DNA of 64,000 bases from Verrucomicrobiales bacterium (lineage in GTDB: Bacteria > Verrucomicrobiota > Verrucomicrobiia > Verrucomicrobiales > DEV007). The notes under the pieces are model-generated. The model saw only the letters and a program-made list of their open reading frames with translations. It had not been told where the DNA came from and ran no database searches. Numbering within the stretch: position 1 is the first letter of the stretch; every line of letters begins with the position of its first letter. Both the position numbers and the translations under genes were made by a program. The stretch lies in assembly GCA_012960505.1 (NCBI GenBank), contig DUBC01000002.1, forward strand, positions 31,599-95,598. Reading direction: 5' to 3'. Shown here piece by piece: positions 19,075-28,950 of this stretch.

Positions 19075-21501
19075 ATGAGTTTATTTTTTCGTTGGAATCT
19101 GGTTCCGTTGATCATTGTATCTAAGATTTTGATCATATCTCAAGTTCATTCAGCCCAAGGTGAACCCGTTAATTTTGCCCGAAAGATTTTGCCGATCCTT
19201 TCTAATAAATGTTTCGCATGTCATGGTCCGGACTCCAAGAAGCCTTCGCAGCTACGACTAGATTCCTTTGCAGCGGCCACTGCGGACAGGGATGGGGTCA
19301 GAGCAATCAATACTGATAAACTCAAGGAAAGTGAGATCCTTTTTAGGATCCATGACAAAGAAGATCCGATGCCTCCTGATGATGCTGAAAAACAGTTAAC
19401 TGAAGGTGAGCGCACATTGTTGAGTCAGTGGATCAAAGGCGGAGGTCAGTACGCTGAGCATTGGGCCTTTGTTCTCCCTAAAAAAGAAAAGGGGAAAGAA
19501 GGCATTGATGACTTTGTTTCTGAAAGTCTAAAGAAAGAAAATATTAATTTTGCGCCAGAAGCAGAAAGGTCTGTCCTCGCTAGGAGAGTGGCCCTCGTCT
19601 TGACGGGCCTGCCGCCAGAACCTTCTCAGCTGTCCAAGTTTCTGGCTGATAATAGTCCTGAATCCTACGAACACTTAGTTGATTCATTGATTTCGAATTC
19701 TCGTTACGGAGAGCATCAGGCCCGTTACTGGCTGGACGCTGTCCGGTATGGTGACACGCATGGACTTCATTTGGACAATAAGAGAGGGATTTATCCATAC
19801 AGGGACTGGGTAGTTAAAGCGTTCAATGATAATTTACCTTTTGATAAGTTCATTACTTGGCAACTCGCTGGTGACTTACTTCCGAACCCGACCCTTGAGC
19901 AAAGAGTGGCTACTGGTTTTGTACGCATGAATCCAACCACTGCAGAGGGAGGTGCAATACCAAAAGAATTTCAAGCTAAGAACAATTTTGACCGGACCGA
20001 AACATTGGGAACTGTGCTCCTCGGAGCGACGATGACTTGCGCCCGTTGTCATACTCACAAATATGACCCCATAGAGCAGGTCGAGTACTATAAACTTTTC
20101 GCTTTTTTTAACAGTACTTCGGAAGGCTCAATGGATGGGAACCGTTATGAATATGCTCCAGTACTTAGGGCCCCGGCTAGTGGTCAGGATTGGGAAGCAT
20201 GGAGTGTTCTTGAATCTGAGCGGGTCGCGATTCTAGAAGAGTCGAACAAGCTTGTAGGATCCGTCAAAGGGCTAGATCAGAAGGCTTGGGAAGGGTCGGA
20301 TAATAGTGCCCGTTTTGCAATGATTGCAGATCCGAACGGTTCCTGGAAAGGGCAGAGCCTCCAGTCACGGGCCATTGATTTAAATAAAAAGACTGGAGAA
20401 TTACAAAAGAGATTTACTACGACTTTAGTGACTGAAGATTTGAAAAAACCGCGCGAAACAAAAATACTTCAGCGTGGAGAATATAATCTTCCTACCGGTG
20501 ATTCACTTGAACCTGGCGTTCCTGCTGTGATGGGATCCTTGCCTAAAGAGGCACCAAAGAACCGGCTAGGTCTTGCTCAGTGGTTGATTTCCAGCGATCA
20601 GCCACTCGTCTCTAGAGTCCTCATTAATCGGGTTTGGCAACGTATTTTTGGTCATGGTCTGGTGCGGACCCCTGAGGACTTTGGTTTGCAGGGAGAGCAG
20701 CCAACGCATCCGGCCCTACTTGATTGGTTAGCCGTTGAATTTCAGGAAAGTGGATGGGACTTACAGCATATGTTGCACTTGATGGTGAGTAGTAGGACTT
20801 TTAAGCAGGATTCTAAATGGCGTAAAGAAGTTCAGGACCCTGACAATCGACTCTTTGCGAGGGGTCAGAGTTATCGGCTAGATGCTGAGGTCATTAGAGA
20901 CATAGGACTTTGGGCAAGTAATTTACTTGATACTACTATGGGAGGTGAAGGAGTGAAGCCTTATCAGCCGGCGGGCATGTGGTTAGCGCTAATGCACCCT
21001 GCAAGTAATACTAAGAAATATGTGAGAGATAAGGGTGAGCGCCTCTACCGAAGGAGTATTTATGTGTATTGGAAACGGACCAGCCCGCACCCGATGATGA
21101 CTCTTTTTGATGCTCCTGTGCGGGAGTCTAGTTGTGTCATGCGCTCGCGGAGTAACACAGCATTGCAGTCACTTGGCCTTCTCAATGAGACACAAAGGAT
21201 TGAAATGTCACGCAAGCTTGCAGAGCGTTTGATTGTAAGTTCCAAAGATGATAGCCGCCGCTTGGATTTCCTTTTCGGGCTCCTCGCTTCACGTAAGCCG
21301 ACCGATCCTGAGAGGAAGGTGTGCGAGACGCTGTTGAATAATATGAGGAGTAGGTACGAATCATCACAAGAAGATGCGACTGCCCTAATATCCCAAGGAG
21401 ATGCTCCCCGTGATGCAAAGATTCCTCCGACTGATCTTGCTGCCTGGACGCAACTCACAACAATTGTTTTGGCCAGTGATGTGGCCATTCTAATGTATTA
21501 A
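19075..21501 (+). CDS. PSCyt1-DUF1549-DUF1553 exported protein
   Basis: Second member of this family in the window; its reaction is unknown. The ATG at 19075 gives 808 residues; the longer reading begins with TTG at 19066. Signal peptide to about residue 27, then PSCyt1 with CFACHG (CxxCH), a DUF1549 domain with RYWLDAVRYGDTHGLH and a second CARCHTHKYDPI motif, and a C-terminal DUF1553 with SRVLINRVWQRIFGHGL and FDAPVRESSCVMRSRSN. It lacks the discoidin-like insert of the paralogue at 7480-10566. A DUF1501 gene follows 20 bp downstream on the same strand, so they form an operon. The leader is T-rich without a Shine-Dalgarno sequence and contains a direct repeat of GAAAGTTCAT. Confidence 0.9.
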   Translation: MSLFFRWNLVPLIIVSKILIISQVHSAQGEPVNFARKILPILSNKCFACHGPDSKKPSQLRLDSFAAATADRDGVRAINTDKLKESEILFRIHDKEDPMPPDDAEKQLTEGERTLLSQWIKGGGQYAEHWAFVLPKKEKGKEGIDDFVSESLKKENINFAPEAERSVLARRVALVLTGLPPEPSQLSKFLADNSPESYEHLVDSLISNSRYGEHQARYWLDAVRYGDTHGLHLDNKRGIYPYRDWVVKAFNDNLPFDKFITWQLAGDLLPNPTLEQRVATGFVRMNPTTAEGGAIPKEFQAKNNFDRTETLGTVLLGATMTCARCHTHKYDPIEQVEYYKLFAFFNSTSEGSMDGNRYEYAPVLRAPASGQDWEAWSVLESERVAILEESNKLVGSVKGLDQKAWEGSDNSARFAMIADPNGSWKGQSLQSRAIDLNKKTGELQKRFTTTLVTEDLKKPRETKILQRGEYNLPTGDSLEPGVPAVMGSLPKEAPKNRLGLAQWLISSDQPLVSRVLINRVWQRIFGHGLVRTPEDFGLQGEQPTHPALLDWLAVEFQESGWDLQHMLHLMVSSRTFKQDSKWRKEVQDPDNRLFARGQSYRLDAEVIRDIGLWASNLLDTTMGGEGVKPYQPAGMWLALMHPASNTKKYVRDKGERLYRRSIYVYWKRTSPHPMMTLFDAPVRESSCVMRSRSNTALQSLGLLNETQRIEMSRKLAERLIVSSKDDSRRLDFLFGLLASRKPTDPERKVCETLLNNMRSRYESSQEDATALISQGDAPRDAKIPPTDLAAWTQLTTIVLASDVAILMY

Positions 21502-21521
21502 TTATTCAAATATATAGTTCG

Positions 21522-23033
21522 ATGCAAACACCTGATCCTCTTCGCGAATTTGATCTTAACTTAACTCGACGACAACTCTTTGGGCGTTCAGCTCTTGGCC
21601 TAGGTACTGCGGCCATGGCTCAACTTTTCAATGATCAATCCTTCGGTTTGGATAAGACTTCACCGACATCTCATGGGGGTCTTCATCACGCGCCTAAGGC
21701 CAAACGCGTCATATATCTCTTTATGAGTGGTGGACCGAGTCATCATGATTTATGGGATTATAAGCCTAAAATGCAGGAGATGTATGGGCAGAATCTACCG
21801 GACCATATCAGGGACGGTCAACGCATTACTGGAATGACAGCCGGGCAGAAGACACACCCTGTCTGCCCAAGCAAATACAAATTCACGAAGCATGAAAATA
21901 ATGATGAAGGGTTATGGGTCAGTGAGCTTTTGCCCCATACGGCGACAGTGGCCAAAGATCTTTGTGTTGTGCACAGTACATATACCGAGGCCATTAACCA
22001 TGACCCTGCCATAACCTATATCCAGACAGGGAGTCAAATACCTGGGCGTCCAAGCCTTGGATCATGGCTAAGTTATGGTCTTGGTACCATGAATGAGAAT
22101 TTACCAGGGTACGTTGTCATGCATGCGAAGACCAAATTTGCAGAGCAGAGTCTATTTGGGCGGTTATGGGGAAATGGATTCATGCCTTCGGAGCATCAGG
22201 GAACCTTGATAAGAAGTCAGGGCGATCCTGTCCTCTTTCTTAGTAATCCTAAAGGGGTCAGTAGTAAGGATCGGAGAGCTCAGCTTGACGCTTTGGCTCT
22301 TCTTAATCAGGAACAATATTCTAGGTTCGCTGATCCTGAGATTTTATCGCGGATAAAACAGCACGAGATGGCGTACCGAATGCAGTCCTCAGTGCCTGAA
22401 CTGATGGATCTTTCCAAAGAGGATGACAAGACCTTTGATCTTTATGGTGAAGAAGCCCGTGACCCTGGCAGTTTTGCCGCTTGTTGTCTCAATGCAAGGC
22501 GACTGGCACAGAGAGGGGTTCGAAATATACAGATCTTTCATAGGGGATGGGACGCTCATGGAAACCTTCCTCGCGAACACGAATCTCAGTGCAAAGACAT
22601 TGATAGAGGAAGCGCTGCATTGATTAAAGATTTGAAGCGTTTGGGAATGTTGGATGAGACACTAATAGTTTGGGGTGGAGAATTTGGACGAACTGCCTAC
22701 TGTCAGGGAGGACTTAATAAGGACAATTATGGACGAGACCATCATCCTCGATGCTTCTCAGTCTGGATGGCCGGTGGTGGCATTAAGTCGGGAATAACGT
22801 ACGGTAAAACGGATGATTATGGATATAACATTGCCCATCCCGACGGAACGCCAATGCGTCCAAAACCAGGTAAGGAGAAGTGGACTCCAGACACAATGCA
22901 CATTCATGACCTGAATGCCACGATTCTGCATTTGCTTGGCATAGACCACCGCAAACTTACTTATCGATACCAGGGAAGGGACTTCAGATTGACTGACATT
23001 CACGGGCATGTGGTTAAGGATATACTGGCCTAG
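21522..23033 (+). CDS. DUF1501 family exported protein
   Basis: A 503-residue DUF1501 protein with a twin-arginine-like start (LTRRQLFGRSALGLGTAAM, residues about 14-32). Landmarks: KRVIYLFMSGGPSHHDLWDY, TYTEAINHDPAITYIQTGSQ, HRGWDAHGN, VWGGEFGRTAYCQGG, GRDHHPRCFSVWMAGGG, and HDLNATILHLLGIDHRKLTYRY near the C-terminus. It is close in sequence to the DUF1501 protein at 6014-7474 and more distant from that at 24163-25560. It is paired with the DUF1549/1553 gene just upstream; the function of the pair is unresolved. Confidence 0.9.
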   Translation: MQTPDPLREFDLNLTRRQLFGRSALGLGTAAMAQLFNDQSFGLDKTSPTSHGGLHHAPKAKRVIYLFMSGGPSHHDLWDYKPKMQEMYGQNLPDHIRDGQRITGMTAGQKTHPVCPSKYKFTKHENNDEGLWVSELLPHTATVAKDLCVVHSTYTEAINHDPAITYIQTGSQIPGRPSLGSWLSYGLGTMNENLPGYVVMHAKTKFAEQSLFGRLWGNGFMPSEHQGTLIRSQGDPVLFLSNPKGVSSKDRRAQLDALALLNQEQYSRFADPEILSRIKQHEMAYRMQSSVPELMDLSKEDDKTFDLYGEEARDPGSFAACCLNARRLAQRGVRNIQIFHRGWDAHGNLPREHESQCKDIDRGSAALIKDLKRLGMLDETLIVWGGEFGRTAYCQGGLNKDNYGRDHHPRCFSVWMAGGGIKSGITYGKTDDYGYNIAHPDGTPMRPKPGKEKWTPDTMHIHDLNATILHLLGIDHRKLTYRYQGRDFRLTDIHGHVVKDILA

Positions 23034-23078
23034 TCACTCTATCGCTCAGTAATGCGAAGTTAAAATATTATCTAAGTG

Positions 23079-24155
23079 ATGAAGATACTCATTGCCATAT
23101 TTCTTCTGGTACCTGCTACTGCTTTTGCTCAAGACAAAGTCCAATGGTATGACGTTACTCAGTGGGGGATAGAAGGACGAGGGTGGGGGAATCAGGAACG
23201 GTCCAAGTGGTTTGACCGTTTCCCGGCCAAGGCAGAGAAAACTGTGACCAAGTCGGTTTGGGATTTGAGTCGTCATAGTGCGGGCATGATGGTGCACTTT
23301 AAGACTGATGCTAATGCCGTCCACGCCAAGTGGAAGGTTGCCTCTTCGCGGTTGGGCATGCCCCATATGCCGCCTAGTGGCGTGAGTGGACTGGATTTAT
23401 ATGCGCGCGATGCTAAGGGCAAATGGCGCTGGGCAGCAGCTACTCTTCCAGCCAAGCAGGAAATGCAGGTCACGCTTTTGCGGGGAATTAAACCGGAACT
23501 GCGCGAGTATGCACTGTATCTGCCGCTTTATAATGGAACTGAGTCTTTGGCTGTTGGTGTGCCGGCAGGTTCAAATTTTCAGGGACTTGCGCCTCGCAAA
23601 GCCAGACCACTGATTTTTTATGGAACCTCTATTACTCAGGGTGCCTGCGCGTCGCGACCCGGAATGGCGTACCCGGCGATTCTCGGCCGGTGGCTTAATA
23701 TGCCGGTCATCAATATCGGATTTTCGGGCAATGGCAAAATGCATGAAGAAGTAGGGGATCTCATGATCGAAATGGATGCGGCTGCTTACATCATTGATTG
23801 TCTGCCTAACATGAACGGAGCGATGGTGACTGAACGCTGTGTTCCTCTGGTGAAACAGTTGCGCAAGGCTCGAGCCGATACTCCGATTGTGCTTGTGGAA
23901 GATAGACGCTTTCCCAATTCCTGGTTGGTGCCGGATAAATCAAAATTCCACGACGATAACCATGCGGCATTAAGTAAGGCGTATCAGGAGTTAAAAGCTG
24001 CAGGAGTGAAAAACCTTCACTATCTCGGCGGCGACGCACTGCTTGGTGATGACGCCGAGGGTACCACCGATGGCTCGCATCCTAACGATCTCGGTTTCCT
24101 ACGTCAGGCTGAAGTTTTTGCGCCCGTATTACGCAAGGCACTGGGCTTGAAATAA
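23079..24155 (+). CDS. Secreted SGNH/GDSL-type hydrolase
   Basis: Probable secreted esterase, perhaps removing acyl groups from carbohydrates. Using the ATG at 23079 (a GTG lies one codon upstream), the product has 358 residues and a signal peptide of about 18 residues. The first 160 residues form an N-terminal beta-rich domain, followed by an SGNH domain: block I FYGTSITQG with the nucleophile Ser184, a conserved Asn in GFSGNGK (Asn218), and the block V DGSHPND with Asp331 and His334. It matches the GDSL-like family often annotated as SGNH/GDSL hydrolase in Planctomycetota and Verrucomicrobiota. It follows the DUF1501 gene by 45 bp and may be the third gene of that operon. Base composition appears GC-richer than that of the preceding genes. 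Confidence 0.88.
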   Translation: MKILIAIFLLVPATAFAQDKVQWYDVTQWGIEGRGWGNQERSKWFDRFPAKAEKTVTKSVWDLSRHSAGMMVHFKTDANAVHAKWKVASSRLGMPHMPPSGVSGLDLYARDAKGKWRWAAATLPAKQEMQVTLLRGIKPELREYALYLPLYNGTESLAVGVPAGSNFQGLAPRKARPLIFYGTSITQGACASRPGMAYPAILGRWLNMPVINIGFSGNGKMHEEVGDLMIEMDAAAYIIDCLPNMNGAMVTERCVPLVKQLRKARADTPIVLVEDRRFPNSWLVPDKSKFHDDNHAALSKAYQELKAAGVKNLHYLGGDALLGDDAEGTTDGSHPNDLGFLRQAEVFAPVLRKALGLK

Positions 24156-24162
24156 GCTTTTT

Positions 24163-25560
24163 CTAAGAAAGAATATCTTTTGCAACGGCGCCGTGAACAT
24201 CTGTTAGCCTAAAATTACGGCCCGCGTGGTTGTACGTGAGCTTTTCGTGATCGAGGCCCAAAATATGCAGAATCGTTGCGTGCCAGTCATGGATGTGCAT
24301 CTTTCCTTCAACGGCCTCGTATCCATGTTCATCTGTGGCCCCGTATCCTAGCCCCCCTTTTACTCCTCCGCCTGCCATCCAGGTGGTGTATCCTTTGTTA
24401 TTGTGATCGCGTCCGTCTTCGCCTTGTCCGTGAGGGGTACGTCCGAATTCGCCGGCCCAGACTATCAGTGTTTCCTTCAACATGTCACGACGTTTGAGGT
24501 CAGTGAGAAGTCCGGAGATGGGTTTATCTATTTCATTGCAACGTGCTGAGAGGTCATTTGTTAAGTTCCGGTGATGGTCCCAGTTACCGTGGCTGAGTTC
24601 GACGAAACGGACTCCGGCCTCAGCAAAACGACGGGCCAACAGGCATTGCTTGCCGAAGGAATCATTGCCGCCGGAGCCGATACCGTAAAGTTCCAGAGTT
24701 TCTTTGGATTCGCCCGTGGTATCCATCAGTTCAGGCAAGGTGTCCTGCATACGGAAACCAAGCTCGAGAGATTCAATGACGCCCTCGACACCGGGAGCAT
24801 GCTTTTCGCGGGCAAGTTTAGCTTTGTTTAAACTTTGTACGTAGTCTAGCTGTGCCCGTTGCAATTCGCGGTCAAGTTTGGGGTTGGCGATGTTAGGAAT
24901 TTTAGGTTTCTGTTCGCGGCGTGCAAATCGGTTATTACCTCCGGGCCGGCGAGAGTCACCGCTGAACCGTGCGCCCTGGAATATAGCAGGCAAGAAACTG
25001 CTGCCGAAATGATTAGCATTACCGTTTGGTGCACCGAGAGCAACGAATCCGGGCAGATCAGCATTGTTGGTGCCTAACCCATATAGCGTCCAGGCTCCAA
25101 TCGATGGCCTGACGAACTGGGAACTTCCAGTATGCATCATGGTCTGTGCTTGTGGATGGTTTGGTAGATCAGTATGCATACCATGAAGCATGCATATATC
25201 GTCAGCGTGCGTTGCGATTTCAGGCAATAGTTCAGAGATCCATAGGCCACTCTTACCGTGTTGCTTGAATTTCCAGGGTGAACCTAAAAGCTTACCGCCG
25301 CGGCCACGACCATACTTTCCAGGCTTTCCATTATCTTTAATCAGTTGTGGTTTGTAGTCGAACATATCGACGTGCGATGGAGCGCCTCGCATGGAGAGAA
25401 AAATGACGCGCTTTGCCCTTGGCTCGAAGTGCGGTTTTTTTGGGAAGAGCGGGCCATCAGCTTTTGACTCAGCTAGGGCCTGCTCGTGAGCGAGTGCAGC
25501 AAAGGCGAGATATCCGACTCCGGAAGAAGCGGATTTTAGAAGATCGCGGCGATTAAGCAT
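24163..25560 (-). CDS. DUF1501 family exported protein
   Basis: Third DUF1501 protein, 465 residues. It starts with MLNRRDLLKSASSGVGYLAF, a twin-arginine-like signal. Landmarks: KRVIFLSMRGAPSHVDMFDY, HTDLPNHPQAQTMMHTGSSQ (differing from the EAINHDPA form of the other two), SHGNWDHHRN, VWAGEFGRTPHGQG, GRDHNNKGYTTWMAGGG, and HDWHATILHILGLDHEKLTYNH. It belongs to a distinct subgroup within the family. It is the last gene of a minus-strand operon (EF-hand protein, DUF1549/1553, DUF1501), 19 bp after the DUF1549/1553 gene, and is convergent with the SGNH hydrolase gene. Confidence 0.9.
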   Translation of the reverse strand: MLNRRDLLKSASSGVGYLAFAALAHEQALAESKADGPLFPKKPHFEPRAKRVIFLSMRGAPSHVDMFDYKPQLIKDNGKPGKYGRGRGGKLLGSPWKFKQHGKSGLWISELLPEIATHADDICMLHGMHTDLPNHPQAQTMMHTGSSQFVRPSIGAWTLYGLGTNNADLPGFVALGAPNGNANHFGSSFLPAIFQGARFSGDSRRPGGNNRFARREQKPKIPNIANPKLDRELQRAQLDYVQSLNKAKLAREKHAPGVEGVIESLELGFRMQDTLPELMDTTGESKETLELYGIGSGGNDSFGKQCLLARRFAEAGVRFVELSHGNWDHHRNLTNDLSARCNEIDKPISGLLTDLKRRDMLKETLIVWAGEFGRTPHGQGEDGRDHNNKGYTTWMAGGGVKGGLGYGATDEHGYEAVEGKMHIHDWHATILHILGLDHEKLTYNHAGRNFRLTDVHGAVAKDILS

Positions 25561-25579
25561 GTCAGTTATGAATTATTGT

Positions 25580-28069
25580 TTAGTTTAGGTATCTGAATTC
25601 GGCGGAAATGAGCAGAGACTGACAGAAAGTATTAAGGGCAAGTCTTTCGATCTTTTGACGGTTCTGACTGTCAGTACCAGCCCTGATGATAAAATTACTC
25701 AGATAGGCCAGAGCATTATCAATTTCTTCATTCGTCGCAGGCCGAGCAAATGCGATAGCAAAAGCCCGAGATATGCGATTGCGATTCGTTTCTGCACTTT
25801 TGTAAACACGCAGCGCCATGGCCTCGGCCTGTTCAATAACAAACGCGTTATTCATCAGGTAAAGGGCCTGGTCGGGAACATTAGTTTCTTCGCGCTTTCC
25901 GGTCACAATATTTGGGTCAGCAGGATCGAATAAGGCAAGTGATTCAGGTAAATTATCTCGGGCCGCAGGTAGGTAAGCTGAACGGTAATTGTTCGGGCGA
26001 TCGCGATCGTTTCCGCCCCGTGGTCGGCGGAAACCACCAACTCTGTTATCTCCGTCCCAAGCGATGTCTGAACCGATCGGACGCTTCGTGTCCAAACGTC
26101 CACTAACGATGAGCATAGAGTCGCGTAAGGCCTCGGCATCAATTTTCTTTGGGCTATGACGCCATTGCAGGAAGTTTTCTGGGTCTTTTACAAAGGCTGC
26201 ATGATTAAAATTGGAACTCATACGGTAGCTCCGAGTCAGAACCAGATCTCGAATTAGCGATTTTACTGACCATTTTCCTTCCATGAATTTTACGGCTAGG
26301 TGGTCAAGTAAATCGGGATGACTGGGTGCTTGGCCAGTTGTTCCAAAATTGTTCTGCGAGGTGACGATACTGTTACCGAATAGGTGTCCCCAGACTCGGT
26401 TGACCATGACTCGTGCAGTGAGTGGATTTTCTTTCGAAACTAACCACTCGGCGAATTCACGGCGCCCACTAGTGTTCAATGATAATTTGACTGGTTCGTT
26501 GCAAAGCACCTGAGGAAATCCGCGATCAACTTTTTGAGCAGGCTTATCGAGTTCGCCTCGGATCAGAACGACTGATTGGATGAATTTTTCTCTGTCCTGC
26601 ACGCCCATGGCACGCGTTAATGAGATGCCATCCTCATCAACGCTATTTAACCGTGCTCGCATCTGTGAGATTTGAGAACGGAGCCTCTGCGCTTGTTGCT
26701 GAGCGTTACTGGACCTGCCCGCTGACCGGTCCTCTCTTGCCTGACGGGTCAGCTCATTGAAGCGTTGCTCGGAATCTCCAAGACGATTTTTAATAATTGA
26801 GATCCCATTCGTGCCCAAAGGATCGATCGGTTCTTTGTCCGCTATGGGAAGCTCTAAAAGATTCGTGCCGCGACGATTCTGAATTACGTTCACTGTACCG
26901 AAGTAGGTCTTGGTGTTCAAAAAGATTCCCGCTAGCGAGTAGTAATCTGTTGTGGGTATGGGATCAAACTTATGATCATGGCATCTAGCACATGAGACCG
27001 TGAGTCCGAGGATAGCTTGGGTAGTGGTGTCGATCTGTTCATCGGCCAGATCCAGAGCGAACTGGCGCGGGTCCCGTTCGTTCAGATTCTTTGGTCCGAT
27101 AGCAAGAAAACCGGTAGCAATTAGATTTTCTTGCCAGTCGGCATCGTTTTTAATCGGCAACAGGTCCCCAGCGATTTGCTCTGTAATAAATTCGTCGTAT
27201 GGCTTATCGGCGTTGATGGAATCAATGACGTAGTCTCGGTACCGCCATGCGTGCGGGAAGGTCATGTTAATATCCTTACCGGTTGACTCAGCGAAGCGGG
27301 CAATGTCCAACCAGTGCCTTCCCCAGCGCTCACCAAAGCGCTCGCTCGCGAGCAGTTTATTGACTTCCAGCCGATAAGCATTCTTCGGATCCTTTTTCCA
27401 TGCAGTCGCATATGCTTTAATTTCTTTTGGTGAAGGTGGGAGTCCTATTAAATCGAAGTATATCCTTCTTAAAAGAGTTTCAGGTTTCGCATCCATTGCC
27501 GGCTTGAGTCCATTGGAATCTAGCTTTGCCAGTACAAAGTGATCAATGTCTGATGCTGGCCATTTCTGGTCGCTTACGGTAGGCGGCTCTTTTTTGAGCG
27601 GCTTCTTGAATGACCAGAATTTCTTACCCTCTTCAATATTAATCTGGGTTTTGACTATCGCTTTCTCGGCTACTCGTGGGTCCGGGGCCCCCATTTCTAT
27701 CCATTCCTTGAAGTCGGCAACGATACTTGCCGGGAGCCTTTTCTTGGGCGGCATTTCATAATCCTCTTCGGCCCAGTTGATTGCAGTCCACAACAGACTT
27801 CCACGCAGATCTCCAGGCACTACAGCAGGACCGGAATCGCCACCGTGACGGATCCCTTCCCGGCTATCAATGCTCAGACCACCCTTGATCTTTTCCTCGG
27901 ACGAATGACAACGATAACATTGTTCGACCAGTACTGGCCTGATCTTTGATTCAAAGAATTTGAGTTCCTCATCTTTCAATGAAGATTCTGACTTACCCTT
28001 TTCAGAGCAAACGGCAACACAAAGACAAGTAATTAAAGTGATTCGCGTCATGAGACTTCTCACAGTCAT
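25580..28069 (-). CDS. PSCyt1-DUF1549-DUF1553 exported protein
   Basis: Third family member, 829 residues, starting at a true ATG (another in-frame ATG lies six codons later). Signal peptide to about residue 27; PSCyt1 with CYRCHS (CxxCH) and a long SIDSREGIRHGGDSGPA loop; DUF1549 with HWLDIARFAESTGKD and a second CARCHDHKFDPI motif; a Ser/Arg/Gln-rich helical segment near residues 435-475; and DUF1553 with TARVMVNRVWGHLFGNSI and FDPADPNIVTGKREETN. This is the subgroup seen with the NHPQ-type DUF1501 partner, which indeed follows 19 bp downstream. The reaction is unknown. The EF-hand gene lies 21 bp upstream and is probably in the same transcript. Confidence 0.9.
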   Translation of the reverse strand: MTVRSLMTRITLITCLCVAVCSEKGKSESSLKDEELKFFESKIRPVLVEQCYRCHSSEEKIKGGLSIDSREGIRHGGDSGPAVVPGDLRGSLLWTAINWAEEDYEMPPKKRLPASIVADFKEWIEMGAPDPRVAEKAIVKTQINIEEGKKFWSFKKPLKKEPPTVSDQKWPASDIDHFVLAKLDSNGLKPAMDAKPETLLRRIYFDLIGLPPSPKEIKAYATAWKKDPKNAYRLEVNKLLASERFGERWGRHWLDIARFAESTGKDINMTFPHAWRYRDYVIDSINADKPYDEFITEQIAGDLLPIKNDADWQENLIATGFLAIGPKNLNERDPRQFALDLADEQIDTTTQAILGLTVSCARCHDHKFDPIPTTDYYSLAGIFLNTKTYFGTVNVIQNRRGTNLLELPIADKEPIDPLGTNGISIIKNRLGDSEQRFNELTRQAREDRSAGRSSNAQQQAQRLRSQISQMRARLNSVDEDGISLTRAMGVQDREKFIQSVVLIRGELDKPAQKVDRGFPQVLCNEPVKLSLNTSGRREFAEWLVSKENPLTARVMVNRVWGHLFGNSIVTSQNNFGTTGQAPSHPDLLDHLAVKFMEGKWSVKSLIRDLVLTRSYRMSSNFNHAAFVKDPENFLQWRHSPKKIDAEALRDSMLIVSGRLDTKRPIGSDIAWDGDNRVGGFRRPRGGNDRDRPNNYRSAYLPAARDNLPESLALFDPADPNIVTGKREETNVPDQALYLMNNAFVIEQAEAMALRVYKSAETNRNRISRAFAIAFARPATNEEIDNALAYLSNFIIRAGTDSQNRQKIERLALNTFCQSLLISAEFRYLN

Positions 28070-28090
28070 CGGAGAATTACTTAGATCCTT

Positions 28091-28750
28091 CTATTCTTTT
28101 TCCACGGGCGGGCGTCTTGGTCTTTCTGTACGTCCCTGGCCAGCGTTTGGATCAGGTCTGTTTGGATTGGATCGGTTCTGTCTTTCCTGTCCTTGCTGGA
28201 ATCGTCTCCTGAATGCTTCAAACATTGCGGTCTGTTCTTCTTTATCAATGAATCCATCACTGTTCTTGTCGACTTCATCGAACCGGTCCTTGAGCCGATC
28301 AGGGGCTTCTTCTTTACTGATTTTTCCGTCTTCGTCCTTATCAAAGGTTTCAAGTGAAGGTCGTCTGGATGTGCGGTTTTGGTTTGGGTTCTGCTGATCA
28401 GGACGTCTTTGATTAGAGTTTTCGGATCGGCGCGGCAGAGATTTTATTTCATTCTGGCTCACGTCTCCATCCTTGTTTTGGTCCATCCGACGCAAAATCA
28501 CTACCGCCATATCGATTTCATTTTGTTGCAATTTACCATCACGGTTCCGGTCAAGTACCTGGAACAATGAGTTTGCTTGAGGTTGGCCAGGAGATTCTGA
28601 GCGAGGAGGTCTTTGCTCGGATCCTCTGCGTGGCTTTTCCTCAGGTCCACCACGGGATCTTTCTTTTTCTTCTTGAGCGTTGGATGTGCTTCCCAGACTT
28701 ATTACTAGTCCGGCGATGGCGATGAAAGTTTTGAAATGTTTAATTTTCAT
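28091..28750 (-). CDS. Exported EF-hand calcium-binding protein
   Basis: A 219-residue protein with a signal peptide (about 1-25) and four canonical EF-hand loops: DRNRDGKLQQNE (67-78), DQNKDGDVSQNE (90-101), DKDEDGKISKEE (137-148) and DKNSDGFIDKEE (161-172). Between and around them are low-complexity Arg/Pro/Gln/Asn-rich segments. It probably binds calcium in the periplasm or outside the cell; no enzymatic domain is visible. It is the first gene of the minus-strand operon with DUF1549/DUF1553 and DUF1501 genes, an arrangement seen repeatedly in Planctomycetota and Verrucomicrobiota, suggesting a calcium-linked role for the complex (inference). Confidence 0.87.
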   Translation of the reverse strand: MKIKHFKTFIAIAGLVISLGSTSNAQEEKERSRGGPEEKPRRGSEQRPPRSESPGQPQANSLFQVLDRNRDGKLQQNEIDMAVVILRRMDQNKDGDVSQNEIKSLPRRSENSNQRRPDQQNPNQNRTSRRPSLETFDKDEDGKISKEEAPDRLKDRFDEVDKNSDGFIDKEEQTAMFEAFRRRFQQGQERQNRSNPNRPDPNAGQGRTERPRRPPVEKE

Positions 28751-28950
28751 AATGTTAGTGGTTGGAATAATAAATTTACTTTAACGTAAAATAACTCTTT
28801 CTAGATTACCTCAACGTGATGTTATGACTGGTAATTTTAACTGAAAATTCAATAGAAATTGATAATTCTTATTAATATTACTAATAAAAGAGCGACAATA
28901 AGGACTGATTATTGTTTTCGTTTTAATTGTGATGTGATAGGGATTTCACT

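Noticed and set aside
27960..28397. 145-aa plus-strand frame over the junction of the EF-hand and DUF1549/1553 genes
   Set aside because: Antisense to two well-supported genes; Ser/Phe/Leu-rich translation without recognisable motif.
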